From Chenopodium formosanum (lineage: Eukaryota > Streptophyta > Magnoliopsida > Caryophyllales > Amaranthaceae), in NCBI GenBank assembly GCA_024500155.1, contig CM044871.1:77236402-77300401 (forward strand): DNA of 64,000 bases, in the 5' to 3' direction. The notes under the pieces were generated by a model, which saw nothing but the letters and a program-made list of their open reading frames with translations, was not told the DNA's origin and searched no databases. This document shows, in pieces, positions 33,923 through 47,055 of this stretch (position 1 is the stretch's first letter; each line of letters opens with the position of its first letter). The translations under genes and the position numbers were made by a program.

Positions 33923-36900
33923 ATGTCTACAATGGATGAGCCATTGTATCCAATTGCTGTTTTGATAGATGAGTTGAAAAATGATGATATACAGCTACGA
34001 TTGAATTCTATCCGGAGGCTGTCTACAATTGCTCGTGCCCTTGGAGAGGAGCGAACCCGGAAAGAGTTGATCCCGTTTTTGAGTGAGAATAATGATGATG
34101 ATGATGAGGTTCTTCTTGCAATGGCGGAGGAATTGGGTGTATTTATACCATATGTTGGTGGTGTCGAGCATGCCCACGTTTTGCTTCCGCCCTTGGAAAC
34201 GCTTTGCACGGTAGAGGAGACTTGTGTGAGGGATAAAGCTGTCGAGTCGTTGAGTAGAATTGGATCCCAGATGAGGGAAAGTGATTTGGTTGAATATTTC
34301 ATTCCTTTAGTGAAGGTACATTTCCTTTATTATAAGTATATTTTATTACATGATTGGTACTTTTTTTGTATTGATTGAAAATCGAAGCTATTTGTTATGG
34401 AATCTTACATTATTAGATCGAATCTCTCAGAACTTTGTGTTGGATTGGATTAGGCATTTCATTGAATGTGGGGTTTGGTACCGTGCTAGTTAGTGTTTGC
34501 TCCTTAGTGTCTATTTCTTTAGTTTTATACTCGTATCTCATAAGTATAACTGTCCAATGTTTATTAGTCGACTTCACCCTGAATCCCTGATCAAGGCCAA
34601 ATTTCTACCTTAATGGGAATAATTATATGAGCTCGTTGAATGTGTTGTCCTTTTTTCTTTCTGGAAGGGAAAGTAAAGTACCCCCATCATGCTGAATTGA
34701 AGTACTTTGAAAAAGAAATGGAAGTGCATCTCGACTCTTTGCTTTGAGCTGATGTGTCTGTGATTGCTGTTAAATATTTTTCTTCTCTTTTAATATATCA
34801 TGCCATGCACACAGTCGCTTTCCTTATTGATCAATTGTGATGCTGTAGTGTAAAGCATGGCAATGTGCTGTTGTATCGCTTTGAAAACTCACAATTTAAA
34901 CATTTCTACTTACAGAGATTGGCAGCAGGAGAATGGTTTACAGCCCGAGTATCTGCTTGCGGACTTTTTCACATTGCTTATCCAAGTGCCCCTGATATGT
35001 TGAAGACTGAGTTAAGGTCAATATTCAACCAGTTATGTCAAGATGACATGCCAATGGTGAGAAGATCTGCTGCCATGAATCTGGGGAAGTTTGCCGCAAC
35101 TGTAGAACCCACTCATCTGAAGACTGATGTTATGGCAATGTTTGAGGATCTAACGCAAGATGGTTAGTGATTCTCACTTGTTTCCCTCTTCGTTGATCTT
35201 TTTGTAATAATCCCAACACAAGAATCTGTTTAGATTCTTTTAATTTTGAAATGAGGGAACTGTTTGTCACATAACATTGATTTGTTGACTCCCCTGTCTC
35301 CTTACATCCAAAAAAAAAAAAAAAAAAAATTCTCTTTTGAAGACTCTAACTGAATTGAGGATTGTTTAATCAAACTTTAAAGCTACTTTAGTTGATTTAG
35401 TAATAGATAGCCATGGATATGTGTGAAAGCAAGGTAGACCATAGGCAAATTATTAGCAAATTACTGAGGTGAGCTATGAAATAAATATGTTACGTGGTTG
35501 TACCTTGATATAAAATTGTATGTGTAGCTAGTATATGTGCAATAATACGGTAATACTCCCTCCATTCTTAAATAATTGACACATTACTAAAAATGCCAAT
35601 GACCCACTAATATTTAATTGTTTTTCTATCTTACACAATGGCCCACCACTTTTAAGGTTTATATTAAAATAATCCCCACCCCTCATTCAAATATTTCACT
35701 AACTTCACTTTACAATGACCAATGCACTATTTCTATGAATTAAATAACATTCGACTAACTTCACTTTGCAATAAACAATTCAATGAAATTACCAATCATT
35801 TTGATGATGATAATAGTATATAGGAATTGTGAAAGGGAGTGAGGAAGTGCAAGAGCTGGAGTGGGTGATTATTGTAGAACATTTTGTATGGAGGAGACTC
35901 TTGATTTGTGTTGAGGATGAGGATAGATATATTGTTAAGACCAAATCAAAGTGTGAGATTAAGCTCTTGCATCACCTCTACAATATAACCCAATTAGAAA
36001 TATAAACTCAGATTCTTTGAGGGGCTTAATCTTTTAATTAGTTTGTTTGCTGTCAATCTGTAAGGATTTTTGAAAAGCCAAAGAATAAAAATATCCCATT
36101 GCAAGCTTATCTATAAGCATGCTTGGTAAGAGTGTTTTTTGGATTGGAAACAGATTCAATTAAACCATTACCGTTATCAATTGTTTGGTTAGAAGGTTTG
36201 AGTAACAATTACAGTTACCTAGGGGGCTAGGGGTAATGGTTTCCACCTATTTTTTAGCTCTTTAAAACCTGTAGGGTACCATTACCCTTACCCTCCTCAA
36301 ACAAAAAGAAAGGGAGTCAGATTTAAGTGACCCCTTTGGCCCTTTCCGTGATTAAACAAACAAATAAAAAGGTAAGAGTTTAATAATTCCTTTCTTCTCT
36401 CGTATATGTTTCTTTTCCACTCCATTTCCAATATTCATACAAAACGTCCCCTTAGCGTGAAAGAACGTCAATTTAGATTACATATGTCTTTTGGGCACAG
36501 CCATAGGGTGCATATAATGGTTTATAGATGGAGAAGAATGTTAGGGTTGAGGATTATGAAACCAAGTTCAAATTTTTATGCTACATGCAGACATGCCTTG
36601 TGTATCTAGGAGTTTATATACTTGATAGATGTTGGATAGAACTAATCAAATGATAGTAGCTTGGTGCTTATGCATTTTCATTAAATGATCCAAAAGGTTT
36701 AGTATTAGCCAAATTACTATGTTGGTTTGCTACTTTGATGGTATAGAGCCTACAATTCCTAGATACATAAATAATTTGGAATAGATAAGACGAAAATCTT
36801 TTTAGCAGGTGCACCACTAAGGGTAGAGAATCATACTACTCAAATTACAGACACTCAAAATTGTTCAGTTTTATACATAATTCCACTTCACTTCCCTACT

Positions 36901-39900
36901 CCGGTTAGAACTATGGCTTTTTACATCCTCATTACTATCACTATTTTAACTACTTGATAGTGTTATAACTTATATCAATGACAGTGGATGAAGAATTTGA
37001 CTTTGCTGCATCTTGGAAGTCTTCCTTGTAGGGATATTGGAGTGAAATTCTGTTACTAGCTTGAATAGAATGTAGAATAGGGGTGATTTTAGGGTGGCTA
37101 CTTGCCTCGTGTCTGGCTTGTGTTACTGAAATCCCCAATTTTTATAAGTTTGAGATCATCTTGGTAGATAAAGGTTGAAAACATGTTAGAATTGGTAATT
37201 AGGAGACTAAACTCGCATCTTTTGCAGTCTGCAAAATTTTTTTCGTCCTTTTCTGTATTCAAAACATCCATTCTTTACCGTTATGAGTGCTTATTTGAAT
37301 TTTCTTCACTATAGATCAGGATTCTGTGCGCTTGTTAGCTGTTGAGGGTTGTGCTGCACTTGGGAAGTTGTTGGAGCCACAGGACTGTGTTGCACATATA
37401 CTTCCTGTTATAGTTAATTTCTCTCAGGTAATTTACTTCTTTATTTTATTGTTCTGTATGACTATGTATTCCAATGTTCCACTAGCAATATTATTCAACT
37501 GTGGTTTGATCATGGTCTCAAATCTCAATTGTGGGTAAGTGGCTGTTACTTCTACTGGGTTGTTTCTTTTGTTGCCCATTATTTCCTTTACGGAGAAGGT
37601 TACTAAGAAGGTGCAGTGGAACATACTATTATTCATGATTGTTTAAGAGGTTTTGGAATATATGTGTATTTTATATTGAATTACATACTTGAATGTAATT
37701 GTTTCACAATGTTGAATGCTGTTTTTAAGGTAGATTTCTTGTGTACTTTGAAAATATTCTTGCTTTTCAAACTTTGTTATCTAGTTGAATGAAGAGCATG
37801 CAAGTTAGTGTATGGATTATGCTTGGGAAGCAGTTTTCTATTGGTAACCTTATTCTGTTTTATGGTGCTGGAGCAGGATAAGTCTTGGCGTGTGCGGTAC
37901 ATGGTTGCCAATCAACTGTATGAACTTTGCGAAGCTGTTGGCCCTGAGCCGACAAGGTGATTATTGGATCTTAACTGCTCTATTAGTTTTTTTGAAATCT
38001 TAATTTCAGAAAGCGTCTTGTATAGAATTGGAAGAGTATGCTTTGTTGGTTATGGTTCTTGACCCCTGTATTATATTGCTTTTCTTGGGTTATTGAAAGA
38101 CAATGATACGTTGACCTATGGGGAGTTTGTTACCTCTTTGATCTTTGCTTCTTCCAAATTTATTTATGAACTGCATTACTTTGTTAGTAATGCCTTCACC
38201 AGGATTATGGCTTTGATTGGAATCATATTGGTATTTTTTTTTATAGGAATTAGGCCCACCTAGATGTGTCTGTATGTTTTTGCCTGTTTCATTAGCCACA
38301 AGACTTGTTTGCAGTCGAATCTATTATCTGATGCTCTAAGAATATGAGGGTTGTTTGTGAAATTTTGAGTTCTGGGATGGGTCAACATCCTTAACAAATT
38401 GTATTTGGATAGTAATTCCCAGTTGGTTTTGGTCTAGTTAAGAGGAAGCTGCATTATCAATTGTTTCTGGTAATTTTTTTGGTATATCTAATCCTATAAG
38501 ATTTTCCATGAAGTCATTTCATGTATCCTACCTTTGGGGATTGGGTGGTCTCCCCAACTTCTCTTACGACCTATTCAAATGAGCTGGCTTTTTGAACTTG
38601 GGATCTATAATCGCTAATCATTTAGTGTATTGGTTATATTAATTTGTGTTACATTCTTTTATCAAAATTGTGACCATAACCTCATGGTGGTACTTATTTT
38701 TTACTGCCTCTGTTCCAAATCAGTAATCTTTGAGTGAGTCTGAAGTAGTTTTACTCTTATCAGAACCTGACCAGATCATGGAGGATCTTAAACCCAGTAT
38801 TTTAATCAATATATGAATACAATGAAAATTTGTTTGACTCTAAAGTGACCCGTAAACTGACTTTTACCAAACCTGAATTTACCTGATGTGACTGATATGA
38901 TTGATACTTTCAAGGGTATGTGCACATACCAAGGAGTTAGTAGCTATTGGCATTTATAATTGACAAAAAAGTATCAGTTGAGATTCAATAGATGATTGAT
39001 GTTTTTAGTGATTGATGTAGAAAAATGGTTAACTAGACAGATTCTATGAAATGAAAGGAGCTTATCATTAGGGTTTTGCTTTGAAGTTTATATATGCACT
39101 ATCCTTTCACAGCGAGTACTAAGGAGCCTAGAACATATGGGTTGTATGGTACTCCCTTTGTATAATAATGACCTTCATATTTATTGTGGTTATAGAAGCC
39201 AATGGAAGGAGTGATTGTTCTTTGCTTTCTAAATAGGAGAGCGAATGTGATACTTAGAGAATGAGGTTTATGACTTTATGGAATGCCATGAAAGGCAAAG
39301 AGTGAAGATCATTATGGAACATAGGAAGTACTTACATCAGTTTTTTGTATATTGTTGTCTTACTATGCTGGTTTTTGTTATTAGATTTTAGGAGGAGCTA
39401 TTTATTGGTGATTCTGTGTTTCTGAATGTCTTTGGGGATCTCTAAATTTCTCAAATATCAATGGCAGACGGTTGAGTAAATTAGTTGGCTTGAAATTATT
39501 TTCACACAGATAGTAATAATATTGGTCCTGTGAAAAGATTGATAACTTTTGTTAGCTTTTTGGGGGATTGCTGATCTGGCTTTAAGCTAGAAAATAAGAA
39601 TTGATGTTTTGTTAGAATTAAGAAGGCATATTGTGTGGATTAATTCAATGTTCTTTCAAGGATGAAGGAGCTACAATGATCTACCGTATCTATTGAGGAT
39701 CACAAGAAAGCTGGATTCCTAGGAAGGCTCAGTTTCATCAGGATACTCTTCTGTAAGATTTAAGTGGCTGAAGTTCACCATCTTTAGTTATCAATGGGTG
39801 ATTAGCAGGCTTTGTGTCGGTGATCTTTGGCTTGAGAATGGCTTGTTAGATTTTGGAGAGTGGTCACACTTGGTGCTAGTATACTTCTGCCATTGTCTTG

Positions 39901-42614
39901 GGTATTTGATGTGATATAAGGGGCTTGTGTATATTTGGAGTCATTTGCTTTGCTTCTATTTACAATTATTGAGCTATATTAATTTTGTCTCCTTTATTCC
40001 TTTTTTTGGCTTGAACATTGTGTGTGTATACATTTTATTCCTACGTTCCATGTTTTTATTTATCTAATCTGTAACATGTTGATTCTGGACCCCTCATAGC
40101 TTTAATTAATATAAATCCTTCACCTACATTTGTTTTAGGACGGATCTAGTTCCTGCATATGTGCGACTACTTAGAGATAATGAAGCTGAAGTACGTATTG
40201 CAGCTGCTGGTAAAGTAACTAAGTTTTGTCGGATTTTGAGTCCTGAGCTCGCAATCCAACATATTCTGCCTTGTGTTAAGGTATATGACTATATTAAATT
40301 ATTTTTATGTGTAAACTTTTGTTATTTGTGAACATTTTTATTAATGGTAGGTATGCTTTTTTAAAATTTGTTTTTATGTTATTGTACAGGACTTGTCATC
40401 TGATTCTTCTCAGCATGTTCGCTCTGCTTTGGCATCTGTGATCATGGGAATGGCCCCTGTTTTAGGAAAGGTAAAAATATTAGAAATTAGCCTGCTACTC
40501 TGCTTACTGAATTTATCTTCCAGTTATGATGGAAGACTGAAGGATTCTGCTGCTTTGTTTCATTTGAGTACTCTTTTATTTAGTACTCAATAAGTTCAAT
40601 ATTCCATGCAATTTTCTCTCTTTGATTGTTTTTTTTTTCATTATGAAATTCCAGTTATATGAATTAGAGAAATTTTCTGTATGATTCTCAAGTTGGTGTG
40701 CTTGAAAATTTTACCACTTTCTGAATGGAATTGAGTTGGTGGTATTGCAGGATGCTACAATTGAGCAACTTCTTCCAATCTTTCTTTCCCTCTTGAAGGA
40801 TGAATTCCCAGATGTTCGTCTTAATATAATCAGCAAGCTCGATCAAGTAAATCAGGTCTGTTTAACAGTGTATTTTTGCTGTTTTTTTTCCCTTACTTCC
40901 TGTTATGTTTGTATATCCTTTAGAATGTACATGTGGCAAATCTAGATTTGGTAGTGGGCTGTGCTGGTGGTTGACCAGCACATATCCTAAGGGCTTGACT
41001 TATGCCAGCTTAAGGACTGTTCATGATTGAAATGCTATTTATTTGGAATATTAAGTTATTAACCAAAAACTGCCAGTGAATTTTATTCCAAGACATCATG
41101 TTATTAAGATGGATGTGCTTAATAACATGATTTACATGTCTTGCAATGCCAGCTTAAGGGATGTTCACCCTGTTGTATGTCAGGTGTAGTGTGTTGGACC
41201 CCTCGTCATGACACGACACCCAAATATATAGTGGCCTTGTATATTTTGTTTAGCGTGTAGAAAATGTTACCCTCTATTTGCTTTAATTTTCTAGAAAATG
41301 TTACCCTCTATTTGCTTTAATTTTCTTACTGCCTCTAATCATGTTGAAGCTATTTTGTAGGTTATTGGCATTGATCTATTGTCTCAATCCCTCTTGCCTG
41401 CCATTGTGGAGCTTGCTGAAGATAGACATTGGAGAGTCCGGCTCGCAATTATAGAGTACATACCATTACTTGCAAGCCAACTGGGTGTTGGTTTTTTTGA
41501 TGATAAACTTGGCGCCCTATGTATGCAATGGTTGCAGGATAAGGTTAGATTCAAGTTTTCTGATCTGTTCTCTAATTTTCTTCTGATTTCATTCATCTTT
41601 CAATTAAAACTTAGGTTTTTCTCATCCGCTACATTCCACCGAATGACCGAATACATCATTAGCAAGTCACCTATTTATCTGAACATGCTATTCACGAATT
41701 GTATATTTAGCTTGGTCTCAAGTATTTGAGTGATAATGGACAAGGCCCACATTGTAGGTGTACTCTATTCGCGATGCTGCTGCTAATAATGTGAAGCGCC
41801 TTGCAGAAGAATTTGGTCCTGAGTGGGCCATGCAGCACATTGTTCCACAGGTATAGCTTTTGAGTTAATATTTTTTTATATTTCCTCCCCAAAATTATCC
41901 ATTGCCTACTGGCACTGGCTGAGTTTATCTCGCCTTGCACCTGGCAGTTTGGTGCAGTCCTTGAACCTCATCCCCATTGGTACCTCAACAATTACTCAAA
42001 AATCTTGAATGTTCAACTATTCCTCAAAAATACTAGGCTCTTCAATGTTATCAATTATTTTTTCACATTTTGCTGAGCTTTACTCTTCAATCTGATCTGA
42101 ACTGGCAGGTTTTGGAGATGATGAGTAATCCACACTATCTGTACAGGATGACAATTTTGCATGCAGTTTCTCTACTTGCTCCTGTCTTGGGTTCTGAAAT
42201 TACGTGCACAAAGTTATTGCCAGTTGTGATTACTGCCTCAAAAGACAGGTAACAAGTCCATCAGTAGTAAAATATTCTTACATTTATTTAGGTGTTGGAT
42301 TCCTGACGAATTCTTGTAATAATTGTTTAGGGTTCCCAACATAAAGTTCAATGTAGCAAAGGTGCTGCAATCCCTTGTACCAATTGTTGATCAGTCTGTA
42401 AGTAGATGCACCTCATACGTCATACCTTTAACATTTAATCTTATCCTACTGAGCTGCATACCTGATTATACATGAGGGTGTACTTTTAATGCAGGTGGTA
42501 GAGAAAACAATTCGGCCCTGTTTAGTTGAGTTGAATGAGGACCCTGATGTTGATGTTCGTTTCTTTGCAAACCAAGCGCTCCAATCCATTGATCATGTGA
42601 TGATGTCTAGTTAA
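33923..42614 (+). CDS. PP2AA: PP2A 65-kDa scaffold subunit A (PR65/RCN1 type)
   Basis: Twelve coding exons: 33,923-34,315; 34,916-35,162; 37,315-37,427; 37,877-37,956; 40,139-40,280; 40,390-40,470; 40,751-40,855; 41,361-41,543; 41,758-41,850; 42,109-42,248; 42,331-42,397; 42,495-42,614. All introns are GT...AG and all phases join, giving 587 aa, the usual length of plant PP2A A subunits. It is built of HEAT repeats (VRRSAAMNLGKFA, VRLLAVEGCAALGKLL, VRYMVANQLYELCEAVG, VRIAAAGKVTKFC, VRSALASVIMGMAPVLGK, VRLNIISKLDQVNQVIG, VRLAIIEYIPLLASQLG, IRDAAANNVKRLAEEFG). The scaffold holds the catalytic C subunit and a variable B subunit; in Arabidopsis these proteins act in auxin transport and hormone signalling. 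The coding sequence looks intact. Introns 2 and 4 are over 2 kb and hold MITEs. The gene is very secure; which paralogue it is cannot be told. Confidence 0.97.
35556..35896. mobile_element. Stowaway-like MITE in PP2AA intron 2 (tentative)
   Basis: The left end TA|CTCCCTCCATTCTTAAATA is typical. The right end ...TATGGAGGAG is weaker, and the TA duplication is not clear there. Confidence 0.4.
39152..39328. mobile_element. Stowaway-like MITE in PP2AA intron 4
   Basis: 177 bp. The left end CTCCCTTTGTATAATAATGA and the reverse complement of the right end CTTCCTATGTTCCATAATGA are alike, and TA flanks both sides (39,150-39,151 and 39,329-39,330). Confidence 0.6.
41258..41330. repeat. 36-bp direct duplication in PP2AA intron 7
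   Basis: TAGAAAATGTTACCCTCTAT... through TTTAATTTTC occurs twice head to tail. It is intronic, with no visible effect on splicing. Confidence 0.7.
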
Positions 42615-43664
42615 GGCAAGCTAGCTGAATGAGGTTCTTAAGGTTGGTATACTTCAGTCTGCAGAAAGGCGCTGTAGTTTCTATAGCATTCAGATGAAAC
42701 ATATTTTCTTGTAATCATGAGTTTTAGGTTCTGCTAGTTGCGTGTCTAAGTATTATATAACCGTAGAGAGCTCTCAGAGTGCACTCTTATTAATTGTACC
42801 GTTTCTTTGGCCTTCTTTTTCTTTGTTTTTTGTACAAATTATTTAATAATACTCCTAGTTGAAAACCATGACTCTGGTTGGTTCATGAATTTTGCTGATC
42901 TTTTATCTGTGCGCCTATCTTCGCAATTAAGCTGGCCCTTTTTTATGTTGGTGAAAAAGTTCCATAATTCCAATTATAGTACCATAATGTATTAATACCA
43001 GGTATTTATTTAAAGTTCGTAGTTCCTACATGATGTTATTGATTGTAAGGGTTCCTGTAAATCATGATCTTTTATGTCGTGTAACCTTTATCTTTTATGT
43101 CGTGTAACCTTTACGGAAATTTGCCCTTCCTTGAATAGTAGCAAACATTCTACAATCCAGTTATGTTTTGTTCACCTTATTTGCAACAATGGCATCATAA
43201 GAGTAACCAGAACTTGTACCTCACTACTTGTCCCTCACTAGCATCTAGTTACAAATCGGCAAACGAAATACTAAACTGATTTACAGTTCTCTTCTACTCC
43301 TTTCTCATCCTTTTTACCTATTTTCAGTCTTGATTGGGTTAAACTCGAAGATGTTGTAACATAATTAGATTCAATTAGACAATCCTTTACTACACATTAC
43401 CTAAATTATGGAGTATATGTAAAAATAAGATACGTAGTAGCCTATAAAATAGTACAAGTATTAGTATTACAAAGCTTATTTGGTGTATAAAATAGTAGCT
43501 TAACATTATGTCTAAGGGACATCGTGTGCATAGTTATTTATATTTCAATAACTCTACAAAGTTCTATACAATACAATTGAAAAATATAAATATTGTAATA
43601 AAAAAATTTCTACCCTTAAATTTATGTAAATTCTACTCCTAACAATAATTGCTGAGTTAAATAT
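42615..43664. other. PP2AA 3' UTR and convergent spacer to the carboxylesterase
   Basis: Sequence after the PP2AA stop is T-rich, with AATAAT/ATTAAT polyadenylation-like words near 42,790-42,850. The right end is the 3' side of the minus-strand carboxylesterase gene. A 22-bp direct repeat (CTTTTATGTCGTGTAACCTTT) lies at 43,069-43,112. No other gene is seen. Confidence 0.5.
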
Positions 43665-44723
43665 CTATTTTTGGTTAATGAAGTCCACAATATGAGAAAC
43701 CATTTCCTTCTTACGATTTTTTGAGAATTGAGAGTCATCCAAAACATGAAATGCATGTCCCACACCTTCAGAAATTAGATGATCTACTTTGTTGCCCATA
43801 TTCTTAGCTAAAACTGAGCATAATTCCAAATTCCTATCTTTTAGTATATCTTTCTCAGCAACACATATTATAACCTTCATATTCTCCAATTTTCTTGTAC
43901 CATTCCCTAGTGGATTGCACCATGGATGGTCTCGGTCCGCCCCCGAGGGCAATGCTAATCGCCAATACGTATCAGATGCCACTAGACTCAATTTTGATTT
44001 ACGCGATTGTACCTTAATTAACTCGGAGTTAGTCCTCTCTTCACCTCCGAAAAATGGTTGTATTAAGATAATTCCCTTAACAAGTAGGGGACTTATATCA
44101 GATGTACCAAGTTTTAAGGCCACATTATATGCCAAATTTGCACCAGCACTATCCCCACCCAAAAATATGCTAGAAAAGTCACAATATTTTGCCCAAAATT
44201 CACTATATTGACTCATCATAGCTTGTTGTTTTACCCACATCAGGGCCTTCATTCCATCTTCATAGGCCGCCGGGAGGCGGTCCTCAGGGGCTAAACGGTA
44301 ATTTACCGACACGATCAAACACCGTGTTTTAGATGATAATTTACCAAGGAAGTTGTGATAACATTTCCATGCTGTTGAACCAACACAAAACCCACCTCCA
44401 TGAAAGTAAATCATAAGTGGAAACTTGTTACATTTTTCATAATCGTTACATTTTGGAACATATATACGTGCCCAAATATTGTTGACTTTATCAATAAAAA
44501 CATCTCGAGCGTTGACTTCAATATCTTGAGCCAAGAACGGAGAAACACAAGGCATAACTTTAAGTGATCTCTCTACACAACCATTTTCATACAACTTGAT
44601 TAGCCCTTCGACTTCTTCGATTATCGAGCCTCGATGATCATCCTCGGGTTTCGTGCCGTTTTCGAGACTAAGGTTGTGATCTAAGGCCATGGCAACCATC
44701 TTTTCAGGTTTGGACACAACCAT
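43665..44723 (-). CDS. Plant carboxylesterase (CXE class, alpha/beta hydrolase fold 3)
   Basis: 352 aa in a single exon from the ATG at 44,723. The oxyanion-hole motif HGGG is at residues 108-111 (MIYFHGGGFCVGS), the nucleophile Ser192 is in GGDSAGANLAYN, Asp292 is in AEKDILKD, and His323 is in GVGHAFHVLDD. SVNYRLAPEDRLPAAYED (about 139-156) and PFFGGEERTNSE (223-234) are typical of the class. The triad is complete, so an active esterase is expected; there is no signal peptide, so it is probably cytosolic. Relatives include AtCXE-type enzymes, gibberellin receptor GID1 (which has lost the catalytic His) and tuliposide-converting enzymes; the substrate cannot be predicted. The length is slightly over the usual 310-340 aa because of a longer N-terminal part, and an inner Met9 or Met12 could also start. 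It is convergent with PP2AA. Confidence 0.93.
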   Translation of the reverse strand: MVVSKPEKMVAMALDHNLSLENGTKPEDDHRGSIIEEVEGLIKLYENGCVERSLKVMPCVSPFLAQDIEVNARDVFIDKVNNIWARIYVPKCNDYEKCNKFPLMIYFHGGGFCVGSTAWKCYHNFLGKLSSKTRCLIVSVNYRLAPEDRLPAAYEDGMKALMWVKQQAMMSQYSEFWAKYCDFSSIFLGGDSAGANLAYNVALKLGTSDISPLLVKGIILIQPFFGGEERTNSELIKVQSRKSKLSLVASDTYWRLALPSGADRDHPWCNPLGNGTRKLENMKVIICVAEKDILKDRNLELCSVLAKNMGNKVDHLISEGVGHAFHVLDDSQFSKNRKKEMVSHIVDFINQK

Positions 44724-44779
44724 GGTTGTTAATAAAAGTTTAGTAGTAGTTTGAAAAAAAGAAATAAAAAGGGTGTGAA

Positions 44780-44820
44780 ATAAGTCCTTTTTATTGTAGG
44801 GGGAGATGTTTTATAAGCTA
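44780..44820 (-). promoter_or_regulatory. TATA box of the carboxylesterase gene
   Basis: The minus strand reads CTTATAAAACATC at about 44,806-44,816, roughly 90 bp before the ATG, a normal plant spacing for a short leader. Confidence 0.6.
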
Positions 44821-45127
44821 AGTCAAGAATAAGCAATTTATATATTAGATGAGTTAGTTAAATATCATCCATTTATTGACTGCCATCTGTAAAATGTTTA
44901 GCACAATTACCAGAATTTTGTGATGAGGTTTCTAGGAAGGTCTTAATTGGTGGGTTAACTCGGTTTGTTCATTTTTACATGTTTTCCACTTTATACTTGC
45001 TTGTTTTTTTAATTGCATAATTAGTCTTTTTTAATTTGTTCCTATCGTATACATTGCTTGCTGTCTTTATCAACTTTCTACAGTTACTAGTAAAACGTGA
45101 AAAGCATTAATTCCTTTCATATAATTA

Positions 45128-45411
45128 CTCCCTCCGTCCCAAAAAGAACGACCTATTTGGGTTGATTACGCGAGTATTAAGGAAGTTAAGTAAAAAGAAG
45201 TAAAAGTATATTGGAAAGATAAATTTACATAGGCTTTGTAAAAAATAAGAGAGAGAAAGTAATAAAATAACATGGAAAATAAAATTTTTATATGGGGAAG
45301 CTAATTTTGCACAAATATTGTTGCAAATTGGTGGTGTTTTAATGCAAATGGGTCATTCTTTTTGGGACAAAATTTTGGCCAAATGGATCGTTCTTTTTGG
45401 GATGGAGGGAG
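45128..45411. mobile_element. Stowaway-like MITE
   Basis: 284 bp. It runs from CTCCCTCCGTCCCAAAAAGA to TCTTTTTGGGATGGAGGGAG, a near-perfect inverted repeat, flanked by TA (45,126-45,127 and 45,412-45,413). Confidence 0.85.
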
Positions 45412-45565
45412 TATATAATTTTTCAATAATACACATTTGACCTTCAATAATATTTAATAACTAGTTAAACTGAATCTCGTCAAAATAAAACTAGTTAAAC
45501 TTAATAGTATGTCAAAGGTGGATTTAAAAAGGTGTCCGTGTGATTTAGAAAAACCAAATATGTTA

Positions 45566-45890
45566 CTCCCTCCGTTTCATAATATTAGTCCCATATGGAA
45601 TCAAACACTTAAAATAAAAAAATATATATATATTTGGAATCTAACATTAAAGTGCAACATAATTCATAATTAGTTAACCTTATTTAACTTTTTTGATTTT
45701 TTTATTAGGAAAGCACAAGTCATAATTGTATAATTTAAGGTAAATATTTCCTTACTTGGAGTCATGTCATCAATTCAATACCAATTAATTCGAAAAAAAA
45801 TCAGTTATAAATGAAATATATTCAATATGGGTAAATTTTTTTTAAACGCCCAAAATAGTATATGAGACTAACATTATGAAACAGAGGAAG
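45566..45890. mobile_element. Stowaway-like MITE, second family member
   Basis: 325 bp. The left end CTCCCTCCGTTTCATAATAT matches the reversed right end CTTCCTCTGTTTCATAATGT, with TA on both flanks (45,564-45,565 and 45,891-45,892). Confidence 0.8.
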
Positions 45891-45892
45891 TA

Positions 45893-47046
45893 TCAAATTA
45901 TCAAATTAATTTACTCGATCCGTCACAATCTAATTTTCTTTCGAGTAAATGTGTGCCCTATGATTATTTTTGAAAATTATGATTGTCTTTCTATTGGAGT
46001 TACTCATGCCGTCATGCGTACGATATATCACCAATTGATTTCAGTATGGAACCTCCTTCAATCTTGTTTAGAAACCTGAAATCTCCACTTCCTTGATTAG
46101 ATTGCCCAAACCGTTTTGTATTATCTTAAAATTTTACAGTTAACTGCTAGAGAGAGTGTGAACCTAGACTATAGATATCAACATTTGATTATGACAACTG
46201 TCTTTCTTAACGACAACTTCTCTCAATGACAAATTGACAATCATACATTAATTTCCTGATTTCTTTGTTTTCAACCACACGTTTTTAATAATTAATTATT
46301 ATGTATTCGAGTAGGGTCACAAATTCAGAACAACGATAAGCATCACTCCAATAGCTTGTAAGTTTACAAAAACACGGAGTAGTAAAATACTAAACACATT
46401 TACAAAAATAAATTATACTTTTTCTTTTACTTGCTTTTCTAAAAAGAAAATGTCACAATACTTGCAACATACTATAAAAAAGGAAAGTTATTTTAGGGAA
46501 AAACTATACTATTTCCCTTATTTAAAGCAAATGGGTCCACTAAATTACACTCCTAACAATCACTCATCCTATTTTAAAGTTTATTATATCATGTAAATCC
46601 CACCTTTCTTAATTAGCGCGCTAAAAGGTGTGTTGCATCTAAAAGAAAACGAAGGAAGTACTTCGTAGTAAAATAAAAACAAATTCACTATTAAGCATTG
46701 GGTCTTTTTCAAAATAAATAAATAAATAAATAAATAAGGTGCTATCATGATGTATGAGATTTGATAATTAACAATTAATAAATAAAGCGCATGAGTCATG
46801 TTACACTGTTACTTGCATAACTGCATTAACGATTAGGAGGAAATATAATATGCAAAAGTCCATCATTTAACTTGTTTATTCCAAGAAAAAAAAAATTATT
46901 GGATACATGTATTATTGTTAATTCTTTTCTTTTATAATGTTAGTCTTATTTTCGTATATCGATGCAAATCTTTTATTGTAAATATGTTAGTCCTATTAAT
47001 TAAGTACTCATTGATAGCAATTAAAGTAGATCTTATATCACTATGT
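45893..47046. other. AT-rich spacer without recognisable genes
   Basis: It contains a short (AAAT)n run near 46,712-46,736. I see no coding domain, RNA gene or bounded transposon. Confidence 0.5.
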
Positions 47047-47055
47047 TTGTTATTA

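Noticed and set aside
41379..41729. 116-aa open frame that reads past a PP2AA exon
   Set aside because: The first 55 codons are PP2AA exon 8; the rest is intron 8 read-through.
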